Assembly: GCA_028386065.3 (NCBI GenBank)
Contig: JAKUCV010007141.1
Location: 146,159-210,158, forward strand
Reading direction: 5' to 3'
Source: Turnera subulata
Lineage: Eukaryota; Streptophyta; Magnoliopsida; Malpighiales; Passifloraceae
Length of the DNA: 64,000 nucleotides
Shown here: one piece after another, positions 35,721-46,378 of the stretch
Layout: every line of letters begins with the position of its first letter
How positions within the stretch are numbered: the first letter of the stretch is position 1
Position numbers and translations under genes: made by a program
The notes under the pieces: model-generated
Databases searched by the model: none
The model's input: only the letters and a program-made list of their open reading frames with translations
What the model was told of the DNA's origin: nothing

Positions 35721-36301
35721 TGTAATGTTTTGGGGATTGAATTAACTATTGTATTGTAATTTCGAAATTGAATTAACTAGATTAATCTAAATCTCAAAAG
35801 TATAGAAGATACGAGAACCTTCCGATTGCAGCAAACGGAAACCCTTAGTCATCTATGAAATAAACATTTTAAAACTTGAAGTTACGACGAGTATTATCTA
35901 TGTTTTCTATGTTGTTCGGCATTGATCAATGATAACACTCTTGTCGTGTCTTGTAAAGGGGGAAAAAAAACAGCTCAATAGCTTTCTAAAATTCAAATAA
36001 ACCCATAACTTTCGTTTTGAGAAAAACAAAAACAAAGAAAACAACTCCGGTTTTCAGTCTTTGTTTACAAATCGTGAAATTCTTTGTATTACTCACAAAA
36101 GCAATCAATCTGGCGGCTTCCTTTTGATGGCCAAGTGTAACTAATAACGTTAAAGTGTAAAGCACACGGCTTGTTGGCAAGAGATTTGTGGCAATATTGT
36201 CTACGCTTTGGATATTAGAAATGGAGAAAAGAGATTTCCTTTTGCTTTTGCTTGCAAACGAATACTACTAGCTAATAAACAGAAGCAGCATCACATAATT
36301 C
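35721..36301. repeat. Block D, copy 1
   Basis: About 570 bp, nearly identical to 41235-41778 in the same orientation, with shared 'agattaatctaaatctcaaa', 'cttccgattgcagcaaacgg' and 'taacgttaaagtgtaaagca'. It ends in ATTC at 36298-36301, where the UEV1 intron copy begins. Confidence 0.9.
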
Positions 36302-36727
36302 CGTGTTCATATTTAAAAGTAAGGATACATTTATCAAAGCAAAAAAGAATCTGCCCAAAATTCACTCCTCTTCCATATTTTTGGATTGCCAAAGAAGAGA
36401 TTATGGATTCTTTCCCTCCAATTCCTCTCTTCCCATAACAACCGCTAAAGTTTTATCTGCTACCCAAATCAGTTGATATGGTTTTGGCTGTTGTGCACCA
36501 CTTGTTTATTCATTTACTCGTTTGAATCTGCAATTTGATGCTTCAGGACTGAGAGGTAAGTGGAAAAGGTAACAAGATAGTCTGCTTTTAATTTCTTAAG
36601 ATACCCTGCTAATGGGTAGACTGCCCTGGTCAGTTCAGACATATGTGGTTCAACTTGTTGCTTGTTCATGTTCTTTCTCAATCATGTAATGGATGAGGCA
36701 TACGCTACCATAACAACATACTCTTGT
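36298..36727. repeat. Duplicated UEV1 intron 4 segment lacking exon 5 (block A copy)
   Basis: It matches 26754-27184 with only scattered changes. On the left it is fused to block D through a shared ATTC. On the right it jumps to sequence matching 27674 onward through a shared TTGT. The skipped 490 bases contain UEV1 exon 5, so this copy carries no coding part of the gene. Confidence 0.9.
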
Positions 36728-37058
36728 ATAAGTGCTTACTGTTTTTTTTTATTATTGGCCTACAAGGAGGTTATTTTTCAAGGGAATTTCTTGTTTTAAA
36801 CCTGAGCTGATCTCTATTCCTCCTCTCTTTTTCTTTTTTGTAATATCCTTCCTGGGTATATGACAGGAGTATTGGTTTTGATGGCTTGAAACTTTTGGCG
36901 TAAATTATTCGACAACAAGATCCATTGTACTAGTATGATGGAACTCAGAAATATTACCCGGATGTATCACGAATGTTGAGTTCCGATGACGATTTGTGAC
37001 AAAAAAAAAAAGTTCTGATGAGGATCGATGAAATGACATATATGTGATCGGGCTGCCC
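36728..37058. repeat. 3' flank of 7SL-like copy 2
   Basis: It matches 27674-27840 and 40573-40870. Like copy 3 but unlike copy 1, it keeps a segment starting 'gttttgatggcttgaaactt' (about 36873-37040). Confidence 0.8.
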
Positions 37059-37253
37059 AAAAAAAGTAATTGTGTGTGATTGGGCTCTTGTGACCTGTTA
37101 GGACCAAGTACAAAGCTCAAGCTCACATGCTTAAACAACATAGTATTGCTACCCATACCATGGTGAATGGGGGCCTGGCACACCATCGAGCCAATCACGA
37201 TCCAATTACTTTAATGTCCTGCTTGGTCACAAGCCAACGCTACTTGACTTGAC
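37059..37253 (-). ncRNA. 7SL (SRP) RNA-like unit, copy 2, promoter hit by a LINE
   Basis: On the minus strand from 37253 it starts GTCAAGTCAAGTAGCG and contains GGCTTGTGACCAAGCAGGAC then ATTAA, closely matching copies 1 and 3. It ends in a T-run at 37065-37059. It is about 195 nt long, the shortest of the three. A LINE has inserted directly in its USE. Likely nonfunctional. Confidence 0.45.
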
Positions 37254-37277
37254 GGTCTTCTCTGTTGTGGATTCTTT

Positions 37278-37319
37278 TATAAACTGCATACCTCACACAA
37301 GTTTTCCTCGATGTGGGAA
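37278..37319 (-). promoter_or_regulatory. USE + TATA promoter of 7SL-like copy 2, interrupted
   Basis: On the minus strand, TTCCCACATCG (37319-37309) is the USE with one mismatch, 25 bases from TTTATA (37283-37278), which is 25 bases from the predicted start. The LINE target duplication starts at 37311. Most of the USE was therefore copied, and the original upstream flank now sits 2.3 kb away at 39619. Confidence 0.55.
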
Positions 37320-37327
37320 TCAACTTT

Positions 37328-39618
37328 GGTCTAAAATCGGGAGGTATATTGAAAAATATACTTTAGCTGATGACATGTTTAGGAGTCGGTAGCTCAAATC
37401 GACTCCTAATTAGTACAAGCATTAGACTAATACAAGGGCATGGAAAACATGATAACTGATAAGAACTCGAAAAAACGAGGAACTAGGGAGACAATAAAAC
37501 AACAATATAATTACTAAACAGAAACGATATGAGACTCTCAGCTCATGGAGGGATGTCCACATGTCGCTCCCTTCCCGACCCAGACCTGAGAACATCGGGC
37601 GAGATGATCAGACGATGGCAGTCTTCTGAGAGCACCACTGTCGTGTGGTTTTGGGATCGTTGGTGGCGAGCTTGGGTAGATGGGTTGAAGTTGGAGGAGA
37701 TGATAGGGTAACTGGTAGGGGGAGAGGGGCGAGAGGGCCCGGCACCTGGGGTATCAAAAGTATGAGGATTGGTTGTGACATTAGAAACGTCTTGGAGAGT
37801 CTGTCGTCGAGGGTTGTCCCTAGATGCAAGTTTTGGGATTTTTAAGGGTTGGGTTTTCTTGGTGGATTGCTTTTGGAGTCTCACCGTGTGTTTGCCAGAT
37901 GACTTCCTAATAGGCCCGTCCCGGATGAAGTCTTGGAGAGTGGGTAGTGCGGGGGGTGGATCGGATGGACTTTGGACCTCAATGGCAGCTGAAGGTTGTG
38001 AGGGTGGGGTGACTTTGGTTGTGTCTAGAAGCAAGGCCTCGGGCGTCGTCTCTGGGGTGCGGGAAGATGCAACAGGGTCAGGTCGACGGGTCAGCAAGGG
38101 ATCCTCCTAGGGGGATCGGCTGAGGATGTGGAACCGGTTTTGTGGGCGGCTGGTGTTAGCATGTGGCGGGGGCATTTCTGAGCTGACCGGTTTCCTCTGG
38201 GATGGGCGTCTAGAGCGCTTCGGTACGTTCATCCATGCTCCCCTCCCATTATGTATTGTGGCTGCCGTTCGTACAAACTCCATAGGGGTAGCTCCAGTCG
38301 TGCCGGTAGTGGTGTTCCGGCTATGGGCAGCTTCCGGACAACCTAAGATGTTGTGACCTGGTTTCCCACAGATATAATAAATATCGGGCAATCCCTCATA
38401 ACCGACCTTTATAGGTTCGCCATCCAGATATACTTCCCCCTTCAGGGGTTTTGTTAAATCAAGACATACAGCAACTCTAGCAAATTTGGCTCGACTTGGG
38501 TTAGAAGTGTTACCGTCAAGTTTAACTGTTTTGCCCACCATATTTCCAAGTTGACGTAGTATTCTGGAGTGGTAACGATTGGTTGGAAAGTCAGGAAATT
38601 GGATCCACGCCACTATGGAGTCAATTGTCCCGGTAGATGCTCGGAATGTCGGAGACCAAGGTTGCACGCTAAGGACGCTGCCATAGATGCTCCATGGTCC
38701 GTCAGTTAGTGCATGGATATAATCCTCTGATGCCCAGAACCACACCAAATAGAAATTATTTTCAAGATCGATGATCTTGAAAGGTCCGGTTAGCTTCCAA
38801 ATAAGCTGCAATTGTTCCTGCAGAGCTTTAAAGCCGATATAACGCCCATACAGCTTAATCACCACCGCATTTTCCCATTGTTTGTTCAGCCGGGCTTTAA
38901 AGGGATCGGACAAAACCAAGTTTGCAACTCCATCAATGTCGGTCATCATCAAGTCTCCTTCTTCGTACTCAGCTTCACCCTCAAGTTCCCACGGGTCGGA
39001 TTGGAAAAGCGGGTTAGACCCAGCAAATAGGGAATCCCGATAGCTCGGGGTAGCTTCGTTCATTGTCACATCCGATGTGGAGGAGCCATGAGGAGGCTGC
39101 TGGTGCATGGAGGTGTCGACCTTGTCGCTGCCAGTTGGAGCTCCTGCTGCAACATGCTGGAGCGACACCGGAGTTGTACCGAGGAGGACAGTAGGTGTCA
39201 TTGGGTGCGCGGGCGGCGGGGGAGCACAGGTGGAGGACGGACCGCCGATGCTGGAGGTTGGACCGCCGGTGTTGGCAGCAGCTGTCGGAGTGGGGAGCTG
39301 CATCAGGGGGTGATGACCGGCTTGTCTGGTCGGGGGTGGCGACGGTGAGGGGGTCCGGCATTTGGGGGGGCTGCCCTGTCGCGTGAGCGCGACCTCCTCC
39401 GCTGGACGGGGCTGGTCTCCTCCGGTCGGATCCTAACTTTGCGGGTGGCGCGGTCAATGGCCGTCTCCATAGACTCCGGGGACGCCTCCGCGGCCATCGG
39501 ACCTGGGGGAGCTGTCGGGTTGGGTTGCACGCGCGCGGTTGACAGAGGGCGCGTGGATCGGGGAAGCCAGGGGAGGAAGATGCGTGAAGGCGCGTTCTTT
39601 TTTTTCCTTTTTTCCTCT
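37328..39618 (-). mobile_element. ORF1-only LINE derivative with 17-bp TSD
   Basis: The target duplication ATGTGGGAATCAACTTT lies at 37311-37327 and 39619-39635. Between the copies, on the minus strand, are a short 5' leader, a LINE ORF1 and about 215 bp of 3' sequence. There is no trace of endonuclease or RT. The left (3') end has no poly-A tail. It is not a simple 5' truncation, because the 5' end is kept and ORF2 is missing. Confidence 0.85.
37543..39497 (-). pseudogene. LINE ORF1 (DUF4283 + zinc-knuckle) pseudogene
   Basis: The likely start is the ATG at 39497 (MAAEASPESMETAIDRATRK). A frameshift near 39300-39400 leads into the main frame, which carries a DUF4283 region (NAVVIKLYGRYIGFKALQEQ, then LVWFWASEDYIHALTDGPW). 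After it comes a knuckle, YYICGKPGHNILGC, in which the first Cys of CCHC is replaced by Tyr. A TAG at 38107-38109 interrupts the frame, which then continues in phase (DPLLTRRPDP) to 37543. ORF1 proteins bind the LINE RNA. With a frameshift, a stop and a missing knuckle residue this copy is unlikely to work. Confidence 0.85.
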
Positions 39619-39635
39619 ATGTGGGAATCAACTTT

Positions 39636-39925
39636 AATCTCATGGCTAACCCACTTTGATAGAAAATTTGAACGTATCAAATTCGCAAAGCCCAATTAGC
39701 CAACTACTTTCGACAAAAAAAAAAAATAGCCAAGTACTGGAAACATAGAATGGATCGGGAAATAACCTGGTAAGTAAGTATAGAGAAGTTTGATTGATTG
39801 ATTATCCTTGGCCACACATCATGCTTCTACAAATTTTATTGTGACTGAGTCTTTATCCAATTTTTTAATTGTAGTCGCCCAAATAATAGGACCACGATTG
39901 TGATAGGACACTACAAGACGAAGTT
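39636..39925. repeat. Displaced upstream flank of 7SL-like copy 2 and block C, copy 3
   Basis: After the LINE target duplication the sequence resumes 'aatctcatggctaaccc', matching the flanks of copies 1 and 3. It then continues through 'caaagcccaattagcc' into block C ('gattgattatccttggccac', 'aataataggaccacgattgt'). Confidence 0.8.
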
Positions 39926-40502
39926 TGTTCTCTACAGTATATTTCATTTTTTTTAACATAACCTCACTACTGGCTCACGTGATAACCAACTACACCACGA
40001 CACCTTGTTTGCTGTTAAGCCTCTGCCTTTTGCACATAGTCTACCAAAATTAGCCAATTAAATAGGATTTTTGCTCAAAGCTACTATCAATTCAGTACAG
40101 CAGATCATGCTACACACAGCTTAGTTCAATTCGTTGGCATAACTATATTTACATGGCTCAGACACATCCTATAGGTTTTTACTTTTCAGGAAGCACCCAA
40201 TGACTGTTAAGGATTTACATGTTCCCTCTTTAATTGGTATAGTATTAATTGCTGCCGTTGCTGTGAGCCTAACTATTTTTTTTTTTTCGTTAAATATGTT
40301 GTTTCTACCCACTGATAGATATTCATATTACTTGACACCCAGTAACAATGCGATTGTATTACTTCCTACGAAAATTTATGATAAAATAGGATTCTAAAGA
40401 CTGTATGAATCATTTGATATGTTTTGGTGGAGGCAACAAAGTTTGTTACTGATGCTATAGAAGTCTTGCAAACTGGTGCAAAACTTATGCGACTAGAGAT
40501 TG
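39926..40502. other. Noncoding stretch
   Basis: No gene or known element seen. The sequence is AT-rich. Confidence 0.45.
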
Positions 40503-40568
40503 AAAAATAATTGTATGTCATCGGGCTTGTTGTGGCCTTTTATGACCAAGCACAAGCTCTCAGACAAT
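40503..40568 (-). ncRNA. Fourth 7SL-like fragment (3' end only)
   Basis: The forward sequence 'aaaaataattgtatgtcatc', then 'gggcttgttgtggcctttta' and 'tgaccaagcacaagctct', matches the 3' ends of copies 1 and 3. The rest of the unit and its promoter are absent. It lies immediately beside the 3' flank of copy 3. Confidence 0.5.
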
Positions 40569-40572
40569 TGAT

Positions 40573-40876
40573 TGTATAAGTGCTTAATATTTGTCGTCTT
40601 CTTTTGTTTGCCTACAAGGAGGTTATTTTTTCGGAAAATCTGATCTTCTCTATTTCTTTTTTTTTTTTTGGTAATATCCTCCCTGGTTACAAGAGAGGAG
40701 TACTGGTTTTGATGGCTTGAAACTTTTGGTGTAAGATATTAGACAACTAGATAGATCCATTGTATGACTATGGTGGAACTCGAAAACATTACCCGCATGT
40801 ATCAAGAATACTGAGGTCTGATGAGGATCGATGAAATGACATGTTGGGCCTAGGTTGTATGTGATCGGGCTGGCAC
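40573..40876. repeat. 3' flank of 7SL-like copy 3
   Basis: It matches 27674-27853 and 36728-37058 and keeps the 'gttttgatggcttgaaactt' segment that copy 1 lacks. Confidence 0.8.
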
Positions 40877-41096
40877 AAAAAAAAATAATTGTATGTGACT
40901 GGGCTCTTGTGACCTTTTAGGACCAATTGTTGATATAAGGCACGCAACCACAGAGGGTCGAGTTAATTTTATATACAATGAGATTGCTACCCATACCATG
41001 GTGGATGGGGCCCCCTTAAAGGCAGCATCGAGCCCAATCACCACCCAATTACTTTAATGTCCCGCTTGGTTACAAGCCAACCCTACTTGACTCGAC
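40877..41096 (-). ncRNA. 7SL (SRP) RNA-like Pol III unit, copy 3
   Basis: On the minus strand from 41096 it reads GTCGAGTCAAGTAGGG and GGCTTGTAACCAAGCGGGAC then ATTAA. Of the three, this copy is closest to the plant 7SL Alu-domain sequence. Further on are CCATCCACCATGGTATGGGT and, near the end, GGTCACAAGAGCCCAGTCAC, then a nine-base T-run at 40885-40877. At about 220 nt it is the longest and has an uninterrupted promoter, so it is the best candidate for transcription. It is still shorter than standard 7SL RNA. Confidence 0.5.
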
Positions 41097-41120
41097 AATC
41101 TTCTGTGTACCGGATTCCTT

Positions 41121-41162
41121 TATAAACTGCATAGCTCACACAAGTTTTTCTAGATGTGGGAT
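41121..41162 (-). promoter_or_regulatory. USE + TATA Pol III promoter of 7SL-like copy 3
   Basis: On the minus strand, ATCCCACATCT (41162-41152) differs from the USE consensus only at the last base. It lies 25 bases from TTTATA (41126-41121), which lies 25 bases from the predicted start. This is the same geometry as copies 1 and 2. Confidence 0.6.
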
Positions 41163-41234
41163 TTATTTGACTTTAATCTCATAGCTAATCCACAATTAGA
41201 TACTAGAAAGCTGACATAACCTCACTACTGACTG

Positions 41235-41778
41235 TGTATGTTTTGGGAATTGTATTGTAATTTTCGAAATTGAATTAACTAGATTAATCTAAATCTCAAA
41301 AGTATAGAAGATACGAGAACCTTCCGATTGCAGCAAACGGAAACCCTTAGTCATCTATGAAATAAACATTTTAAAACTTGAAGTTACGACAACTATTATC
41401 TACGTTTTCTATGTTGTCCGGCGTCAGTGTAAAGTGGGGGGTGAAGAAAAACAGCTTAATAGCTTTCTAAAATTCAAATAAACCCATAACTAGGTTTGAC
41501 AAAAACAAAGAAAACAACTCGGGGTTTTCATTCTTTGTTTACAAATCGTGAAATTCTTTGTATTACTCATAAAAGCAATCAATCTGGCGGCTTCCTTTTG
41601 ATGGCCAAGTGTAACTAATAACGTTAAAGTGTAAAGCACACGGCTTGTTGGCAAGAGATTCGTGGCAATATTGTCTACGCTTTGGATATTAGAAATGGAG
41701 AAAAGAGATTTCCTTTTGCTTTTGCTTGCAAACGAATACTACTAGCTAATAAACAGAAGCAGCATCACACAATTCACA
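41235..41778. repeat. Block D, copy 2
   Basis: It is nearly identical to 35721-36301 but lacks about 30 bp near 41424 and a small duplication near the left end. It follows the upstream flank of 7SL-like copy 3. Confidence 0.9.
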
Positions 41779-44015
41779 CATATATATCATATCCAAAAAA
41801 ACTAAATGCTTCTACGTCACCTATATTACTGTGAAGCCAGAATTTGTTTTGCACTCGCTAACCACACGCCAAGTCCCTATCGATTGCGCCTTGAATCTTC
41901 TTAATAGGTTGCTGTTAATGTTATTGTTGCGAATTAAATTTCTCCCATTTAATTCCTGGACAAGAGACTGGTTACGGTGTCCACGGCTAACCCCACATGC
42001 ACCTGTTATTGATTTAAATGAAGCCATAGGTTCAAAGATTTGTCAATTATTGTCTTGGACAGAAATATCTGTCTGTGAGATGATCAATTTATGTTTTGTA
42101 AGAGTCTATGCAAAAACGTTTGTGAACTTATATAGGAGGAGTCCATAGAATCAACAATTGTGTACATTCTCAAGAAAGCATCTATAAATGGAGAGCATAA
42201 TGTGTGCCGTTAAGAGTCGTGGAATATATGCTCTCAATCAGGAGCTCTTTAATTAACATTCGTTTCACATATTAAAGAAATCTTGATACGCTTTACCAAT
42301 TATATATGTACGTTGGAAATTCGGTTGACCAAATTACTGGCCGGACCTGGAAATATCATGCCTTGAAGTATTTCTCATGCATGCAGGAATATGACTAGCT
42401 ATAAGTTGCGGGTTGGAATTATTGAATCCACATCAATTCATCCATCACAAAATTATTTGATTTGCACCTAGCTAGCTAGTCGATCGTTACATTATAACTA
42501 TAATTTCCAGATGCTATTAATTAAAAGTATAAATCGAAATCAGTGAACGATCAACATGGTTAATTAATACTATAATGGAATAATATTGTATAAACATACA
42601 TGAAATGGCAAACGCATGCAGGATCCATCAAATAACACTTCACCATCAGACAATATAATAGATAGAGTGGCGATCTAATATATCAAAACCAATAAACGAT
42701 CAATTACATGCATGGTTGATACCATATAATGGAATTATATATATTAAACATACATGAAATGACAAACGCATGCAGAATCCATCAAATAAACACTTCACCA
42801 ACACTTGTCATGTCGTACAATACAATAGAGTGGCGATCTAATTGATATAATCATTGCCTCGGCATAGTTTTTCTATAAATTAGGGAGTTGACTTACTAAC
42901 TAGAGTATCTCTTCATTTTATATATATATATTTTTTAATTTTATGTAGCTTTCATCAACCGTACGTAAGCTGTGAGTTGTTGAGAGCGTGATAAAACCTC
43001 TAGCCTGTGAAGAAGTTCTTGCTTGTAAGGCCAAATTGCATCTGGATGATGATCAACCTAACCTGCTACACACGCATATATCATGCTCCGAGAATTACAG
43101 GTATGACAGTTGTTTATAAAACAGGCTTTAGCTGTTAATTAATTAATTTGCTCGGATGTGAAGCCTACCACCACAGGAATCTAATTAATCCGAAGTAAGT
43201 GTCGTATAAACTGGTTAAGATCCAGAGTAATTTCTTTTAACAAACGTATATCATACAAATTGCATTGTATGTTTAAGAACTTGGTGGCAAATCACGATAA
43301 AAAAAGAAGAAGGAAAAGGAAGGACGAGGACTTGCTTGGAAACACGCAAACACAAAAAGAACACACACTGTAATGATTATTTAATTTCAAAAAGTATTAA
43401 GCACACTCCAAATATGATTATAATAAGGACCAACAAGATAACATAACTCAATTGTGGGCACATTGATTTTCGTGGTGTGAATGTGAATTAGGAAAAAGAA
43501 AACGATAAAGTAACAACCGATAAACAAAAACTAATAATTTATAGAACCTTTATAAGCTTAGTTTTTTTCCTCCTCATTTTTTTTGGTAAAAGTGTAGTAC
43601 AAAATTCAAGCCTGCCATTGCAAACAATCTTACGACGACAACGTGGATAATATACCAACTTTGGCATCATTGTCGTCGTGTCTTTTGGGTATGCCTTCCA
43701 CCTTGTGTGTTTCGTCTGCGTGTGCATTAATTTCGCCTTTATCTCCTCTGTGTGTGTATATATATATACACATAACTGCGTATAAGCCAGCAATCCTAAC
43801 CTTGTCCATTAAAAATCCAAACAGAATCCCAGAAAGCTAGAGCATCTCCAGCAGGAAAGTAGACCAGCCTATAAATCATACAGGTTCTCCATATTATCAA
43901 TAATTCAGTTTAATTACTTCCTTGTTAAGCACTTGAGGCTTATAGTTATATATATCTTTATTCTCTCATCAAACCCAATTCCTTTCCTCTGTTTCATTCC
44001 ATACTGTCACACCTT
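41779..44015. other. Intergenic region upstream of the caleosin gene
   Basis: No gene is supported. It contains a tandem duplication at 42545-42845 (listed separately). Otherwise it is AT-rich, and its last part is the caleosin promoter. Confidence 0.5.
42545..42845. repeat. Diverged tandem duplication, unit about 147-154 bp
   Basis: 42545-42690 and 42692-42845 share 'aaacatacatgaaatg', 'caaacgcatgcag', 'atccatcaaat', 'acacttcacca' and 'agagtggcgatctaat' in the same order. The second copy has an extra 'acacttgtcatgtcgt' segment. Confidence 0.85.
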
Positions 44016-44021
44016 TATATA
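44016..44021 (+). promoter_or_regulatory. TATA box of the caleosin gene
   Basis: TATATA within cctttatatacacagc lies 41 bases before the start codon at 44062. A start about 25-30 bases downstream would give a leader of about 15-20 nt. No other TATA lies closer. Confidence 0.5.
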
Positions 44022-44061
44022 CACAGCTTGACCATTTACTTCTTTACACCTATATTCCTCC

Positions 44062-46378
44062 ATGGCTTCCACAGAAAACCAGCAACCAAATGGTACTCAA
44101 TTCTCGTTTCTTCTCCACATACCACATATGTAGTTCCTTATTCTTCTGTATATTTTTGGAGGTCATGATCAGTAAACCTGTGTTGGGTTTATGCAGTGAA
44201 ATTCGTACCAGACGAGCACAACACTCTGCAGAAGCACGTTTTCTTCTTCGACAGGAATCAAGACGGCATAGTTTATCCATGGGAGACCTTTAAAGGTATA
44301 TCTATATGCGGGCTCTTATAATTTGTAGTAACTAGAGTAGTAGCATATATTATTATCGTTCTGGTCTTGTATTTTATTACTACCTTATTATACATAAGAT
44401 TTTCTTGAGTTTGTTTTGATATACATGGTCTGGATTCTTGGAGATATCGAAAAGAAATCCTGAACGATTTTCTGTTGGGATTTTGTCATTTGTGATATGG
44501 CTAACAGGTTTCCGTGCAATTGGGGCTGGACTCCCTTTATCCACTGTGGCTGCCCTTTTCATCAACATTGGTCTTAGCAGGAAAACTCGCCCGGTATTTA
44601 TCTTCAAATCCTTTTCTTTATTTGAAATTTGAATTGCAGTGTTCTAATTCTAAAGGTTATTTCTTTTTTTAAAAAATCCATAAACAGAGTCTTAAAGTTT
44701 TTCGAAAGGAGTTCTAAGCGTTAAGCAAATGATTGTGTTGTTATTTTTGTTTAGGATTTAAGTAGTTGCTTTGTCATTTAGATGAGTAAAATATAACTTT
44801 TATGTTTATCTTCCACAATTCTACCACCTTCTTTTCACTGTTTCTCATCATTAAGCATGACTTGTAGTTTCAAACAAGCATATATATATACAATATGTCT
44901 GTGAATTAAAGAATTAATTCTTCCCGGTTTGGCGCCGCCTTTTATCAGTGGAGCAAAGGATAGAAATCAAATGTCATAGATAAACATCAAAGTTTGTTTC
45001 TAGTTTCAATCAATAAACCCATCATGAAGTGGTAAGAAATGTTTAAGAACTGACACTATTAAAACTGTATTTTATGCATGTTCTGTTCCTTAAAAAGGTC
45101 CACATATAAGCTTGCGTGAAATATTTGTTTTCTATAATCTGCCATACATACATAACTTCTTGTTTTTTTTGGCATGTTCGTGTTTGGTTTATTATAAAAT
45201 TAAGAGTTAAGACATACGTAAAGCTGATATCCATGTTCAACTTGGCCCCCCTTCCAGTTTAAGATACTAAAAAAAGCTAAAAAGTTTGGCTAACAAGTAA
45301 CAAATCGTTGCCACAGTGAAAGATCATCGAATGGGATATATTCGTTTCCCCTCGAAAATGGTTTGCTTTCTTACTTAGAAAAATGACAGCCTAAAGACGT
45401 ATCATATCAGCCCCCACCAGATTTTCAAGTCACTGTTGTATTATATATATCCTTATGGAAAATTATTCGTCCCTCTATATCTTTTGAGCTCAGAATGCAC
45501 TACATACATTAAACCACACCTACAAATGAATTGCATGCCACCAGTTTATAATAATCATCTGTTGCAGGGGAAGTCTTTTTCTCCACTATTCCCTATTGAG
45601 GTCAGGAACATTCAAAGAAGCAAGCACGGAAGTGATACTGGTGTCTATGACCAGGAAGGAAGGTATATATTGTATTTCCCATATATATGGCGTGTCTTGC
45701 TCTTATATCTATTCTTTCTTGCCAAGGTTTATGGTAAGCTAAATCAAGTGAGACATAGGAATTTGTGTTGATTATCTAATTGCTATGTTTATTTCTTGTC
45801 AGCGTCATTGGTCGTTTTCGGGTGTTTTATTGTCTATTTCTAGATTGGTCATGTTTTCCGGCCTACCTGCCTAATTATGCAATTTTTCGTGTTAGTTGCT
45901 GATGTGTTTTGAAGTGTACGCTAAGCAAGTGTTGGTCCTCACTCCTGATTAAGTGATCATTAACTTTTAACTCCTATTCCTTTTTAACTGTAGGTTTGTT
46001 CCCCAGAAGTTTGAAGAAATTTTCAAGAAATATGCACACTCACATCAAAATGCCTTGACTTCACAGGAATTGAGTGCAATGCTGAAGGCTAACAGAGAAC
46101 CTAAAGACTACGGAGGATGGTTGGTTTTCTCATTTTTTTGCTTTTGAGCTTGATCAACTTTTTGTATTCTCTTTTATATCCAAAAAGATGCAAAAAGTAA
46201 GACAATATTTGTGGGAATTTCCTGCAGGATTGGTGCCTGGGCAGAGTGGAAGATTTTATACTATCTTTGCAAGAACAAGGAAGGTCTGCTTACTAGAGAT
46301 ACAATCCGAGCTGTTTATGATGGAACCCTTTTTGAGCAGATGGAAAGCGACAGAGCTTCAGCCAAAAAGAAAGCGTAA
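44062..46378 (+). CDS. Caleosin / peroxygenase, 195 aa
   Basis: Six exons (44062-44092, 44197-44295, 44508-44593, 45568-45662, 45994-46119, 46228-46378) join into 195 codons with GT-AG introns in consistent phase. An EF-hand loop occupies residues 29-40 ([12 protein letters not shown]), directly after His24. A hydrophobic segment (about 44-66) leads to a proline-rich turn (P72, P78, P81), the membrane hairpin that anchors caleosins in lipid droplets or [18 protein letters not shown] with His92 follows. The two conserved His are the expected haem ligands for hydroperoxide-dependent oxidation of fatty acids. The length fits the short (L-type) class. Caleosins are calcium-binding peroxygenases used in oil-body turnover, oxylipin production and drought or pathogen response. 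Tissue and membrane form cannot be read from sequence. Confidence 0.95.

Noticed and set aside
37543..38110. Plus-strand frames over the minus LINE, such as 37769-38110
   Set aside because: They are antisense shadows of the LINE ORF1.
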